DNA of 29,137 bases from positions 1 to 29,137 of the IMG/VR virus record IMGVR_UViG_3300042402_001091. One strand, written 5' to 3'. Every line of letters begins with the position of its first letter. Positions within the stretch are counted from its first letter, which is position 1. This DNA is from a virus. Below, one piece after another: positions 1 through 6,022 of this stretch. The notes beneath the pieces are model-generated. The model made no database searches. It saw only the letters and a list, made by a program, of their open reading frames with translations, and was not told where the DNA came from. A program made the translations under genes and the position numbers.

Positions 1-87
1 CCGAGATTAATCACGGCTAAGATCCGGATTACTAAACATCGATCCTGAGTAAACTGCGTAAGTGCCTCGTGACTTCTTCTTGGTTAG
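1..87. repeat. left copy of 87-bp exact terminal direct repeat
   Basis: The first 87 bases are identical to the last 87 (29051-29137). The copy covers the 3' end of the terminase large-subunit gene and its stop codon. Joining the ends at this overlap leaves an intact gene end followed, 29 bases later, by the next gene's start. The simplest reading is an assembler overlap on a circular or circularly permuted genome of 29,050 bp rather than a biological terminal repeat. Confidence 0.95.
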
Positions 88-1284
88 ACAATGGTTAGCT
101 ATGGCTAGACTCATGACGATGTCATCTGACATTCCACTCGGTCCACTGTAGGCTATCTTACCCGTGGGCAACATCTTGTAGGTGAACGCGGATAGTTCTA
201 GGTGCATCTGAGGGTTAAGCTCTTTGGTTGGGATACGTATGTCTCCACGGGAGAAGGCCAGTTTAAGATCCTCGATGATGTTCATCTTGTTGTCTTGGGT
301 TGTCGTAAACTCGCCCACGTTGTTGGCACCGCAGATCTTCTGGAGTTGCTCATAGACAACCGAACCAATCGAGTTCTTCTCCACTAGGGTAAACGCGTTC
401 CACTTCTTAATCATGTTCGCTACCTTAGCAATGATCTGTTCCCAGGATGTTTGGTTCTCTCGGAAGAAGTCCACCACGTTACCATCCTGGTCGAATATAG
501 TTAGCACAGTGAAGTCATTAGCTATCGCAAGGTCAAGACCACCGAAGTACTTCTTGCCTGGTTCTGGACCTGGTCGATAGTACTGAATGAGTGCTGTCTG
601 GCCGAACTCGAACACAGATCCACCACCTTCGACAAACACGCCTAGATACTCTTGCTGGTACGATTTTTCTGGCAGGGTTAATCTAGCCATCTCCAACACA
701 CTTTGATCGAGGTACGGGTTGTCTAACGACGAAATACGATAGGATTGCCAGTCTTCTAGTTTAGGATCTTGACCGTAGTCATAGATGTCTCTGAACCAAT
801 TGGGTCCGTTAGGGGTACTAATGAACAGCACCTTCTTGCCTTTAATAAGTGTGGTTGGTCTAAGGATTTCGTTCCACAGATGTTCTGGGACATACGCAGC
901 CTCATCTAGTACCAAGATGCCTGACACAGTAAATCCCCTTAGGTTCTGGTTAGACTCTCCAGACACCATACGGATGGTCGAGCCATTCCAGAAGGTCATG
1001 ATTAACTCTGTCCCGTTAGCCCCAGTGATAAGTGGGTTGTTAACCCCACTAGCCTTAACTAGGTCGGTGAAGCATTTCTTACTCTGTGAGTATATTGGGG
1101 AGACAAGCACATTGTAGCTGTCTTTGTAGTTGATCGCGTAGTAGAGTAGTAGGTTGATTGCCAGTAACGTCTTACCACATTGCCTACTACTTACTAACAC
1201 ATGATGCCTAGCCTCACTGCCAAGGATGGAGTCTAGGACTTCTTGTTGTTTGGGATAAGGTTTAAAGTTGGTACTTATCTGCAT
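7..1284 (-). CDS. terL: terminase large subunit (packaging ATPase-nuclease)
   Basis: This 425-aa protein is the motor that drives DNA into the prohead and cuts the concatemer. The N-terminal ATPase shows a Walker A-like SSRQCGKT (32-39), a Walker B ILVLDE ending in the catalytic Glu (123-128) and a coupling motif STPNG (156-160). The C-terminal RNase H-like nuclease shows the acidic residues expected at GLDLAIANDF (Asp251), LVEKNSIGSV (Glu302) and MSDDIV (Asp387/388). The length is typical of the shorter terminases. Its start overlaps the end of the small basic gene upstream by 23 bp, and the small terminase gene lies one gene further up, so packaging genes form one translationally coupled block. 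Its stop lies inside the terminal repeat, and on the circular map the late structural genes begin immediately after it. Confidence 0.97.
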   Translation of the reverse strand: MQISTNFKPYPKQQEVLDSILGSEARHHVLVSSRQCGKTLLAINLLLYYAINYKDSYNVLVSPIYSQSKKCFTDLVKASGVNNPLITGANGTELIMTFWNGSTIRMVSGESNQNLRGFTVSGILVLDEAAYVPEHLWNEILRPTTLIKGKKVLFISTPNGPNWFRDIYDYGQDPKLEDWQSYRISSLDNPYLDQSVLEMARLTLPEKSYQQEYLGVFVEGGGSVFEFGQTALIQYYRPGPEPGKKYFGGLDLAIANDFTVLTIFDQDGNVVDFFRENQTSWEQIIAKVANMIKKWNAFTLVEKNSIGSVVYEQLQKICGANNVGEFTTTQDNKMNIIEDLKLAFSRGDIRIPTKELNPQMHLELSAFTYKMLPTGKIAYSGPSGMSDDIVMSLAIANHCLTKKKSRGTYAVYSGSMFSNPDLSRD

Positions 1285-1468
1285 CTGACCCGTTTAGTTC
1301 TAGGAATCCCGGACCTTTAATGCCATCTTGTATCATTAGGGAATTGTTGTACTCCTCCCTAGCCTTTCTAGCCTCAAGGTAAGCCTTAGTTAACCTTTTA
1401 CCTTCCTCTTTAATTCTAGCATTGCGGGCTGCTACCCGTGCTCTGTGTTCCTTAGTCTTCTTTCCCAT
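1262..1468 (-). CDS. small basic protein between the terminase subunits
   Basis: This gene encodes 68 aa when started at the ATG at 1468, which is preceded by the A-rich leader AAAGAAAACCAAA. The open frame extends further to 1543, but that extension lies inside the small-terminase gene and looks non-coding. The N-terminal 45 residues are highly charged, mostly Arg, Lys and Glu, and probably helical (KKTKEHRARVAARNARIKEE). The C-terminus is more neutral. It overlaps the small terminase by 17 bp and the large terminase by 23 bp, so it is embedded in the packaging operon. A nucleic-acid-binding packaging accessory is possible from the charge and place. No family is recognised. Confidence 0.75.
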   Translation of the reverse strand: MGKKTKEHRARVAARNARIKEEGKRLTKAYLEARKAREEYNNSLMIQDGIKGPGFLELNGSDADKYQL

Positions 1469-1766
1469 TTTGGTTTTCTTTATCAGCTGTGCTGAATGTG
1501 AATGATACGTTCTTGAATAGGTCCTCACCGTCGTTGCCAACAACTTCTTGTCTGGCCAACTTAGGCAGAATGTACTCCGACAACTTAAGCATTAACTCGG
1601 TTGCTTTAGCCGGGTCTTTCTCGGCTATCTTGCCCAACCACTGGGTCATGTTATCCAAGTTGTCCTCGAGTAGTTTCTGGTAGGCTTGCTTGATCTGGTT
1701 GGTCGTTTTGTTGGCAACCCCAGCTGGTCTGCCATTTACGTTGCCTGATTCTCCTGGTTTAAACAT
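1452..1766 (-). CDS. terS: terminase small subunit-like protein (DUF5681-type N-terminus)
   Basis: This 104-aa protein begins with FKPGESGNVNGRPAGVANKT, the Gly/Pro/Arg signature of the DUF5681 family, which is common in genes beside phage terminases. A helical segment follows (residues about 20-75, including an AEKDPAKATELMLKLSEYILPKL stretch split here by description only), then a polar tail. Small terminases recognise packaging sites and stimulate the large subunit. The identity rests on the N-terminal signature plus its place two genes upstream of terL. The start at 1766 follows the A/T-rich leader AACAACCCTAAACAA without a Shine-Dalgarno sequence. A regulatory role for this domain cannot be excluded. 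Confidence 0.8.
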   Translation of the reverse strand: MFKPGESGNVNGRPAGVANKTTNQIKQAYQKLLEDNLDNMTQWLGKIAEKDPAKATELMLKLSEYILPKLARQEVVGNDGEDLFKNVSFTFSTADKENQNGKED

Positions 1767-1785
1767 TTGTTTAGGGTTGTTATTT

Positions 1786-1998
1786 TCAATTTTTAATTAG
1801 CTCCATGTACTGGTCTCGTAACGAGTTGATCTTTGCACGACGACAACTAGGACAACCTGTGTCGGTCTCGTTAGTGTTGTTAATGCGGTTGTACAACGAA
1901 TAGATCTCTGCGAGATCCTGTGGGGTCCAGTAGTTCTTCATCCCGTTAAAGAATCGGGTTCCAAGACCAATGAGTTCTAGTTTTAAAGCATCTTCCAT
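1786..1998 (-). CDS. hypothetical 70-aa protein with a CPSC motif
   Basis: This 70-aa protein has a helical N-terminus (MEDALKLELIGLGTRFFNGM), then a segment rich in Tyr and Asn, and a single CPSC pair (about residues 49-52) followed by a basic helix (RRAKINSLRDQY). One CxxC cannot make a complete zinc site alone, but a dimer could. It overlaps the upstream 76-aa gene by 16 bp and ends 19 bp before the small terminase, so it belongs to the same transcript. Function is unknown; no family is assigned. Confidence 0.7.
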   Translation of the reverse strand: MEDALKLELIGLGTRFFNGMKNYWTPQDLAEIYSLYNRINNTNETDTGCPSCRRAKINSLRDQYMELIKN

Positions 1999-2213
1999 AC
2001 ACTTCCTACTTGTTTACGTATTTTACCTGTTTTAGGCATTTGTGTTTCGGAAACAAGCTTTCCGTACTCGTACTCTCTAACCACCACCATGTCTTCTCCA
2101 CACGCATTAACCCATTCATAAATCGGTTCCTCATACATTTCAAACGGCCCGAGTGCAGAACCGAATATGGGTTCGTCGCACTCTAGGCTATCGAATAACG
2201 CATCCTTATCCAT
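1983..2213 (-). CDS. hypothetical 76-aa acidic protein
   Basis: The first 60 residues are acidic and aromatic-rich (for example FEMYEEPIYEWVNACGEDMV), and the last 16 are basic (TGKIRKQVGSVWKML). The ATG at 2213 directly abuts the stop codon of the upstream membrane-protein gene, and its end overlaps the next gene by 16 bp, a tight operon arrangement typical of coupled translation. No recognisable domain or catalytic motif is seen. The polarised charge could suit a small protein-protein adaptor, but that is only a guess. Confidence 0.7.
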   Translation of the reverse strand: MDKDALFDSLECDEPIFGSALGPFEMYEEPIYEWVNACGEDMVVVREYEYGKLVSETQMPKTGKIRKQVGSVWKML

Positions 2214-2480
2214 TTAGAATAGCTTTTGTTGTATTTTATCTACCTCATTGGCAACAGCACCTGTTACTAGTGCTAGAAGTATGCTGTCAACAACTGGATA
2301 GTTATAGTGCAGCAAATTCAGGATCAGCGCTGTCCACGTCCCCAAGCACAGGTGGCAGTTCATTGGCTTTCTCCACAGCCTTAGGCTCTTTAGCAGGTTT
2401 TGATATGGCGGTAAGTTTATCAGCGTACTGATTGCTATCGCCAGAATTAGAGTTGTTAGTAGTTGATTCAGTAGCATCAT
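2214..2480 (-). CDS. DUF1360-like small membrane protein, overlapping the preceding gene out of frame
   Basis: This 88-aa protein has hydrophobic segments at about residues 3-24, 47-58 and 63-80, with a central RKPMNCHLCLGTWTALIL. The CxxC-Leu-Gly-Thr-Trp pattern at the start of a membrane segment recalls DUF1360-like membrane proteins, which carry a similar CxxCxxxW. Its first 179 bp lie inside the 105-aa gene (2302-2619) in another frame. A later ATG at 2363 exists, but the N-terminal hydrophobic segment fits the family layout, so the ATG at 2480 is preferred. The next gene starts immediately after its stop. Holin-like or membrane-modifying roles are possible; function is unproven. Confidence 0.72.
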   Translation of the reverse strand: MMLLNQLLTTLILAIAISTLINLPPYQNLLKSLRLWRKPMNCHLCLGTWTALILNLLHYNYPVVDSILLALVTGAVANEVDKIQQKLF

Positions 2481-2619
2481 CGTGTAAGATTTCTATTTTG
2501 TGATCTGGGTGAATGTTGAGCGAAGCTCTTAATTTGGTAACGGTTGCATCAAGTTTGGTTGATGGTGTTACGTAGGTTGCTGGAGTTCCGAAGAATCTCC
2601 AAGTGGTGTTGTTTGACAT
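2302..2619 (-). CDS. hypothetical 105-aa protein with a disordered tail
   Basis: The N-terminal 45 residues form an ordered-looking segment (for example TWRFFGTPATYVTPSTKLDA, then VTKLRASLNIHPDHKIEI). The C-terminal 60 residues are low in complexity, polar and acidic, as expected for a flexible tail. That tail is exactly the part overlapped by the downstream membrane protein in a different frame. It starts 3 bp after the sigma-like gene, with leader AAAACAAAAATAAAATAACTT typical of Bacteroidota initiation. No function is recognised. Confidence 0.7.
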   Translation of the reverse strand: MSNNTTWRFFGTPATYVTPSTKLDATVTKLRASLNIHPDHKIEILHDDATESTTNNSNSGDSNQYADKLTAISKPAKEPKAVEKANELPPVLGDVDSADPEFAAL

Positions 2620-2622
2620 AAG

Positions 2623-3117
2623 TTATTTTATTTTTGTTTTAATGTATGATCGCACCCGGTTAATCGTTAGACTAATCGAGGTTCGGGGTATGCTGGTGGC
2701 TCGGGATAAGCTGCTCATGGTGTGACCTTCAGTCACGTACATATTGAACAGATCCCTATCATACCAGTATAACCCATCCAGTTGTTGTCTGATCCTGGCT
2801 GCTAACTCTTCTAGATCAGGTTCAGATTCGTCTGGGATATCATTAGCTAAATATGAAATGTCCTCCGTGTTGTACAGCGATTTCCGATAAATTGTGTAAA
2901 ATTTTGATGTGGTGGACCGCCAACTATTAAGCATGGTGCGAATAACCCAGAACTGAGCACCTCCACTATCAACTATTTCCTGAACGTTTGGCTTGGTTAG
3001 CAACTGTTCCAGACTATAGTGTAGGAGTTCTTCGCTTAGGTCTGCGTTAGCACTTATTTTTTTAGCTGCATCCAATAGCGGAGTGTAGCTCGTGTTAGTC
3101 CATTCTGTTATCGTCAA
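2623..3117 (-). CDS. sigma-70/ECF-like transcription factor
   Basis: This 164-aa protein has the two-part layout of small ECF-type sigma factors. The N-terminal helical part (about 20-85) resembles region 2, with a FWVIRTMLNSWRS segment. A linker with an acidic stretch (DIPDESEPDLEELAARI) leads to a C-terminal helix-turn-helix like region 4 (about 110-160: DLFNMYVTEGHTMSSLSRA, then IPRTSISLTINRVRSYIK). Phages use such proteins to redirect host RNA polymerase to late promoters. No ATG precedes the conserved part. The start chosen is TTG at 3117; an in-frame TAG lies ten codons upstream, so only TTG or a rarer codon such as ATT at 3132 is possible. Its target could be the CATATTTAA motif upstream of late genes. 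A non-sigma HTH regulator is the alternative. Confidence 0.7.
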   Translation of the reverse strand: MTITEWTNTSYTPLLDAAKKISANADLSEELLHYSLEQLLTKPNVQEIVDSGGAQFWVIRTMLNSWRSTTSKFYTIYRKSLYNTEDISYLANDIPDESEPDLEELAARIRQQLDGLYWYDRDLFNMYVTEGHTMSSLSRATSIPRTSISLTINRVRSYIKTKIK

Positions 3118-3169
3118 GCGTTGTAGATCTATTTGAATCTATATATCCGCTTTGCAAAACTCCCTTTTT

Positions 3170-3508
3170 TTAGATGTCTGTCAGCGCATTGATTCTTTTT
3201 CTCATCTCCTTCACATCAGTGCTAAGGGTACCTGATTGCAGTACGGTGTAGTCCCAAATCGATTCCGCGTTGGAGAATTTTGAAAGAGGTCGCGAAGAGT
3301 GATCCCATCCACACTCTAGATAGTAGCACTGCACAACTTGACTTACCCGACTGATCATCACTCTAAAGCCTGATGGGTACACACACATAATGGTTTGGTT
3401 GTTGTCTTCCACTTTGATCCCTTTACTTTTAGCTAGTAGTTTAAAATCGTCCACAATTGGCGGGCAATCTTGATACCATGCAAAACTTTTTGTATTAGAC
3501 TTTGTCAT
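3170..3508 (-). CDS. hypothetical 112-aa protein
   Basis: This is a soluble protein of 112 aa with a mixed alpha/beta look: strands around residues 38-75 (for example QTIMCVYPSGFRVMISRVSQ) and a basic C-terminal helix (DVKEMRKRINALTDI). Four Cys residues are scattered without a metal-binding spacing. Its start overlaps the stop of the winged-helix gene by one base (TAATG), pointing to translational coupling inside the early or replication block. A gap of 52 bp separates it from the sigma-like gene. I do not recognise the family. Confidence 0.7.
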   Translation of the reverse strand: MTKSNTKSFAWYQDCPPIVDDFKLLAKSKGIKVEDNNQTIMCVYPSGFRVMISRVSQVVQCYYLECGWDHSSRPLSKFSNAESIWDYTVLQSGTLSTDVKEMRKRINALTDI

Positions 3509-3834
3509 TAGATCTCGCTGTATAAATCGAAGATGTCTCCGGGTTCACAAAATGATTCTGGTTCACCTGGTACTCTGACAGCCAGTTGTCTAGCAGTTCC
3601 GTTCGTAGGCCAGTGTATACGGATTATTTTTCTCCGGTCTAATGAAATGATTAGCTCTTGAACTTCGTGCTCGCTAAGGCCGGTTAAAATGCTTATATGA
3701 GCATTTGTACTGAACACACACTTACCTTCGTTTTGAAAACCTAGTATGTGACACACAACTACTCGTTCTTCTAGTGATTTTAGTCTTGGATCTCCCATCA
3801 CTTCGGGGTAGATCTTTAGGATTTTATAGCTCAT
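3508..3834 (-). CDS. winged-helix DNA-binding protein, replication-initiator-like
   Basis: This 108-aa protein reads like the N-terminal winged helix of phage replication initiators (HTH_36 or DnaD-type): an opening YPEVMGDPRLKSLEERVVVC, a helix-turn-helix around NAHISILTGLSEHEVQELII (residues about 46-65), then a wing with LDRRKIIRIHW. In this fold the second helix-turn-helix helix contacts DNA. It neighbours a DUF1376-like gene, which also occurs in phage replication modules, and overlaps the 73-aa gene upstream by 4 bp (ATGA). A role in replication initiation or early gene control is inferred. It is shorter than typical initiators and lacks the second domain. Confidence 0.6.
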   Translation of the reverse strand: MSYKILKIYPEVMGDPRLKSLEERVVVCHILGFQNEGKCVFSTNAHISILTGLSEHEVQELIISLDRRKIIRIHWPTNGTARQLAVRVPGEPESFCEPGDIFDLYSEI

Positions 3835-4052
3835 GATTCTATTTGTTGAAATTCAATTGGACTGGTCTTGTTGCCGATAGCGTTATCAATTCTTAATAAT
3901 TCCATTATGCCTTCTCTTACCAGCTCATTATTGTAAATGTGTACGACGCCGGGCAAATCTAGTCGGATCGTTATTTCTGAATGTACATCTATCTGGATAT
4001 TATTAACCCCGTCATGTATCCCACTTGTTTTTAAACTTATTTCGAATTCCAT
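3831..4052 (-). CDS. hypothetical 73-aa protein
   Basis: A 73-aa protein dominated by alternating hydrophobic and polar residues that suggest beta strands (NNIQIDVHSEITIRLDLPGV), followed by a short helix (NELVREGIMELLRIDNAI). It is tightly packed: its ATG overlaps the stop of the DUF1376-like gene by one base, and its TGA overlaps the next ATG in ATGA. This is one of the few TGA stops in the genome. No family is recognised. Its place suggests a replication or early accessory function. Confidence 0.65.
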   Translation of the reverse strand: MEFEISLKTSGIHDGVNNIQIDVHSEITIRLDLPGVVHIYNNELVREGIMELLRIDNAIGNKTSPIEFQQIES

Positions 4053-4543
4053 TAGATTGATTCTATTTCTTTATACAAATCGGCTAAGCTTTGGCCAGAG
4101 TCATGTTCTTGTTTAAATAAATGATTTGGGGTATTAGTCTCTATAGTATGACTAGCTTCTTTACTTATATCTTCATCTTTAAAGCGCGTGCTTTTGTTTG
4201 GCTTATCAGTTGGGTTATTTTTGGCTTTTGGTCGGCCACCCTTTTGGCCATTAAGTCGCTGTCTTTCGGCAAACTCTTCCCTTTCTAATTTAACCTGATC
4301 CATTCTTAAATTATACCACTTCCCATCTTCGTCCTGTTTAAATTTACTAAACACTTCTACGTCATCATCCTGAAGTACTCTAAGCATTTGGCTGTCAGTA
4401 AGATGTCCTGTTTGATGTTGCAAACACAGTAACCTAATGTACTTTCCTACTTGTTCATCGGTCATAAAATAAGTGCCAGCAATAAATTTTTCCGCGTACA
4501 TTAAAAATGCAGGATCTTTTTCTTTTTGTTTTTTAGTTGCCAT
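4052..4543 (-). CDS. DUF1376/YdaU-like replication-associated protein
   Basis: This 163-aa protein carries the DUF1376 pattern: DPAFLMYAEKFIAGTYFMTD near the N-terminus, then GKYIRLLCLQHQTGHL and a strand with WYNLRMDQVKLE. A basic GQKGGRPKAK segment and a disordered acidic tail follow. DUF1376 proteins occur in phage and prophage replication loci next to initiators and helicase loaders. The start is placed at the ATG at 4543, behind AAATAAACTATTTTAA. A longer frame from a TTG at 4579 would overlap the 50-aa gene and adds nothing conserved. Role in DNA replication initiation is inferred from family and context. Confidence 0.75.
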   Translation of the reverse strand: MATKKQKEKDPAFLMYAEKFIAGTYFMTDEQVGKYIRLLCLQHQTGHLTDSQMLRVLQDDDVEVFSKFKQDEDGKWYNLRMDQVKLEREEFAERQRLNGQKGGRPKAKNNPTDKPNKSTRFKDEDISKEASHTIETNTPNHLFKQEHDSGQSLADLYKEIESI

Positions 4544-4544
4544 T

Positions 4545-4697
4545 TTAAAATAGTTTATTTGATTTTTTATATTTGTCAAGCATAATCTTAACGTGATGAT
4601 CCAACCATTTTTTGTTTTCCACCTTATCTGGAACTGGTTTGGATTTAAGAAGCAACCTAATATAAGCTTCCTCTTTTTGTGTTAACTTCTGTTTCAT
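4545..4697 (-). CDS. small 50-aa basic protein
   Basis: ATG at 4697 to TAA at 4545-4547 gives 50 residues: a helical, Lys-rich N-terminal half (MKQKLTQKEEAYIRLLLKSK) and a second helix (WLDHHVKIMLDKYKKSN). The stop is followed after one base by the ATG of the DUF1376-like gene, a coupled arrangement that supports reality. The Bacteroidota-type box TACATTTG lies only 4 bp upstream of the ATG, so the transcript could be nearly leaderless. No family is recognised; charge suggests a DNA- or protein-binding accessory. Confidence 0.6.
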   Translation of the reverse strand: MKQKLTQKEEAYIRLLLKSKPVPDKVENKKWLDHHVKIMLDKYKKSNKLF

Positions 4698-4701
4698 GTT
4701 G

Positions 4702-4709
4702 CAAATGTA
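4702..4709 (-). promoter_or_regulatory. Bacteroidota-type promoter -7 box TACATTTG
   Basis: On the minus strand TACATTTG matches the Bacteroidota housekeeping -7 consensus TAnnTTTG exactly. Upstream, at the expected -33 distance, there is a T-run (TTTTTTTA) instead of a clean TTTG. It lies in the gap after the second HNH gene and directly before the 50-aa gene, a natural place to start an early or replication transcript. I saw no other exact match in the intergenic gaps. Confidence 0.5.
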
Positions 4710-4733
4710 GCATTGGTTTACGGGATAAAAAAA

Positions 4734-5297
4734 TTATTCATCGGAAACATCTGGCTTTAGTATTATCTCTTCGTAAGGTGCATCTACTAAAGTTGGCGGG
4801 GCGATGTCAACATATCTTGCGTAGTGACCTTTACAAACACGTCGACGCCCTTTAGTCTTAAGTGAAATGGCCGCACCTCTAATGCTATTGTAATGAACGC
4901 CAAGATAATCACCAGCTGCTCTTGAGTTTATAAAGATCTGTTTCTCTCCGGTCTCCACGTTTTCCAACTCTATGGGCATTGAACTAGATCTCTGACAGTT
5001 GTTTTTATGTGGCATGTACCGAAGATTAGCCACCGAGTTGTCCCGCTTATCCGAGTTCTTGTGATCAATAGAATCGTAATTGTTTGGGTTTTCGATAAAG
5101 GCTTTAGCCACCAACGAGTGTAGATTCTTAGTTATTCTTTTTAACCCGGGTGATTGTAGATGACAGAGCACATAGCCCGTTACCTTGTTTATGTGTAAGG
5201 TTACCGGTCTAACTTCTCCTCGGATAAAGCATCTGATGTTACCCAGATCACTAACCTCGTAACCGTAATACCCTTCTACTGGTCTCCATTTTTCCAT
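4734..5297 (-). CDS. HNH endonuclease (NUMOD4 - HNH - NUMOD1-like), active site intact
   Basis: This 187-aa protein has a NUMOD4-type start (WRPVEGYYGYEVSDLGNIRC), an HNH core at about residues 55-100 (LHSLVAKAFIENP then IDHKNSDKRDNSVANLRY), and a C-terminal DNA-binding part resembling NUMOD1 (IFINSRAAGDYLGVHYNSIR). The DH pair and the downstream Asn needed for metal binding and catalysis in I-HmuI-type enzymes are present. It should nick or cut DNA, probably as a free-standing homing endonuclease. Its ATG overlaps the stop of the previous HNH gene by one base (TAATG), making a tandem pair. Confidence 0.9.
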   Translation of the reverse strand: MEKWRPVEGYYGYEVSDLGNIRCFIRGEVRPVTLHINKVTGYVLCHLQSPGLKRITKNLHSLVAKAFIENPNNYDSIDHKNSDKRDNSVANLRYMPHKNNCQRSSSMPIELENVETGEKQIFINSRAAGDYLGVHYNSIRGAAISLKTKGRRRVCKGHYARYVDIAPPTLVDAPYEEIILKPDVSDE

Positions 5298-5860
5298 TAT
5301 TGTTCGTTATTTTGTGCGTCGAATTCCGACTTGGTCATTCTGATTTTCTGAACGCAATAGCCAAGTCTATCAGGTTTACCCTTGTGCGTGTAGATGTGAT
5401 AGTTTAGATTTGGGGTTTTGGCCACACCTCTAACCTGTTTCATGTGCGCTTCAGCTTCGTCCTGACATTTAAAATCCTCGTAGTTGTCCGGCGTGTCTTT
5501 GTGCCACACCCGGTAAATGTAAGCAGCCTTCTTTCTTACATTCGGATCATGCTCTATCCAAACCAAATTGCCCACCGTGTTATTTGACTTGTCGCCGTCC
5601 AAATGACCCACCTCCGTGTATTCCATTGGGTTGGGTATGAAAGCTTCAGCTACGAGCTTAGAAACACCCTTAGCGCGAAGCTTATTGCCTTGGTGCTCAT
5701 ATGTTAGCACGACGTACCGGTAACCTGCTGCTGTAATCTTTTGTTTTAGTACCCATTCGTCTCCGAATCTAAACTTGATTGTCTTGACTCTGCCCTGGTC
5801 GGAAACCAGATAGCGTGTTTCCAATCCCTTAACTGGTAACCAATTTTCTTGTTGTTTCAT
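5297..5860 (-). CDS. HNH endonuclease-like protein (NUMOD4 - HNH), partly altered active site
   Basis: This 187-aa protein opens with a NUMOD4 motif (NWLPVKGLETRYLVSDQGRV) and has an HNH core at about residues 65-105 (SKLVAEAFIPNPMEY then VGHLDGDKSNNTVGNLVW). The usual Asp before the catalytic His is Gly (VGH instead of DH), and the His normally before LVAEAF is Ser. The Asn residues are kept. It may therefore be weak or inactive. The C-terminus (about 110-187) is unlike the next HNH protein and probably holds the target-specific part. It is the first gene after the terminator at 5943-5969, so it likely has its own promoter in the gap. Confidence 0.87.
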   Translation of the reverse strand: MKQQENWLPVKGLETRYLVSDQGRVKTIKFRFGDEWVLKQKITAAGYRYVVLTYEHQGNKLRAKGVSKLVAEAFIPNPMEYTEVGHLDGDKSNNTVGNLVWIEHDPNVRKKAAYIYRVWHKDTPDNYEDFKCQDEAEAHMKQVRGVAKTPNLNYHIYTHKGKPDRLGYCVQKIRMTKSEFDAQNNEQ

Positions 5861-5877
5861 ATTATTTAGATTTTAAT

Positions 5878-5909
5878 ATTATATATCTAAATTGTATTTT
5901 TGTTTCAAA
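5878..5909 (-). promoter_or_regulatory. candidate promoter upstream of the HNH gene pair
   Basis: On the minus strand, after the terminator, a TTTG (5909-5906) is followed after 20 bases by TATATAAT (5885-5878), 17 bp before the ATG at 5860. The -33 TTTG fits the Bacteroidota pattern; the -7 box fits only partly (TA kept, TTTG replaced). A promoter is expected here because a terminator lies just upstream. Confidence 0.3.
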
Positions 5910-5921
5910 CCTTTAAAAGTC

Positions 5922-5939
5922 CGTACAAAAAAAAGTACG
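5922..5939. repeat. short palindrome CGTAC-A8-GTACG
   Basis: A 5-bp inverted repeat flanks eight A residues (T8 on the minus strand). It sits between the terminator at 5943-5969 and the candidate promoter. The minus-strand transcript would form a hairpin with a U8 loop; as DNA it could be an operator-like dyad. Function is unknown. Confidence 0.5.
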
Positions 5940-5942
5940 CAC

Positions 5943-5969
5943 AAAAAAAGGGATCGATTTCTCGACCCC
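5943..5969 (-). terminator. rho-independent terminator after the late operon
   Basis: On the minus strand GGGGTCGA - GAAA - TCGATCCC forms an 8-bp stem (one G-U pair) capped by a GNRA-type tetraloop and followed directly by seven T. It lies 54 bp after the stop of the degenerate HNH gene (6023) and ends the transcript that includes portal and connector genes. The 162-bp gap 5861-6022 otherwise holds the palindrome and the candidate promoter, and no gene. Confidence 0.85.
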
Positions 5970-6022
5970 TGGCAACTAATATTTAAAACAAATATGCAAC
6001 CTGGAAGGAGGTAACACAAGTA

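Noticed and set aside
1-87. terminal repeat as phage attachment site or true direct terminal repeat
   Set aside because: It lies inside terL, has no integrase nearby, and its short exact form fits an assembly overlap better.
4544-4579. TTG-started longer version of the DUF1376-like gene
   Set aside because: The extension overlaps the end of the 50-aa gene and adds no conserved residues; the ATG at 4543 has the usual A/T-rich leader.
6005-6012. perfect Shine-Dalgarno-like AAGGAGGT on the plus strand
   Set aside because: No start codon lies at a suitable distance, no plus-strand gene follows, and other genes here use A/T-rich leaders instead.
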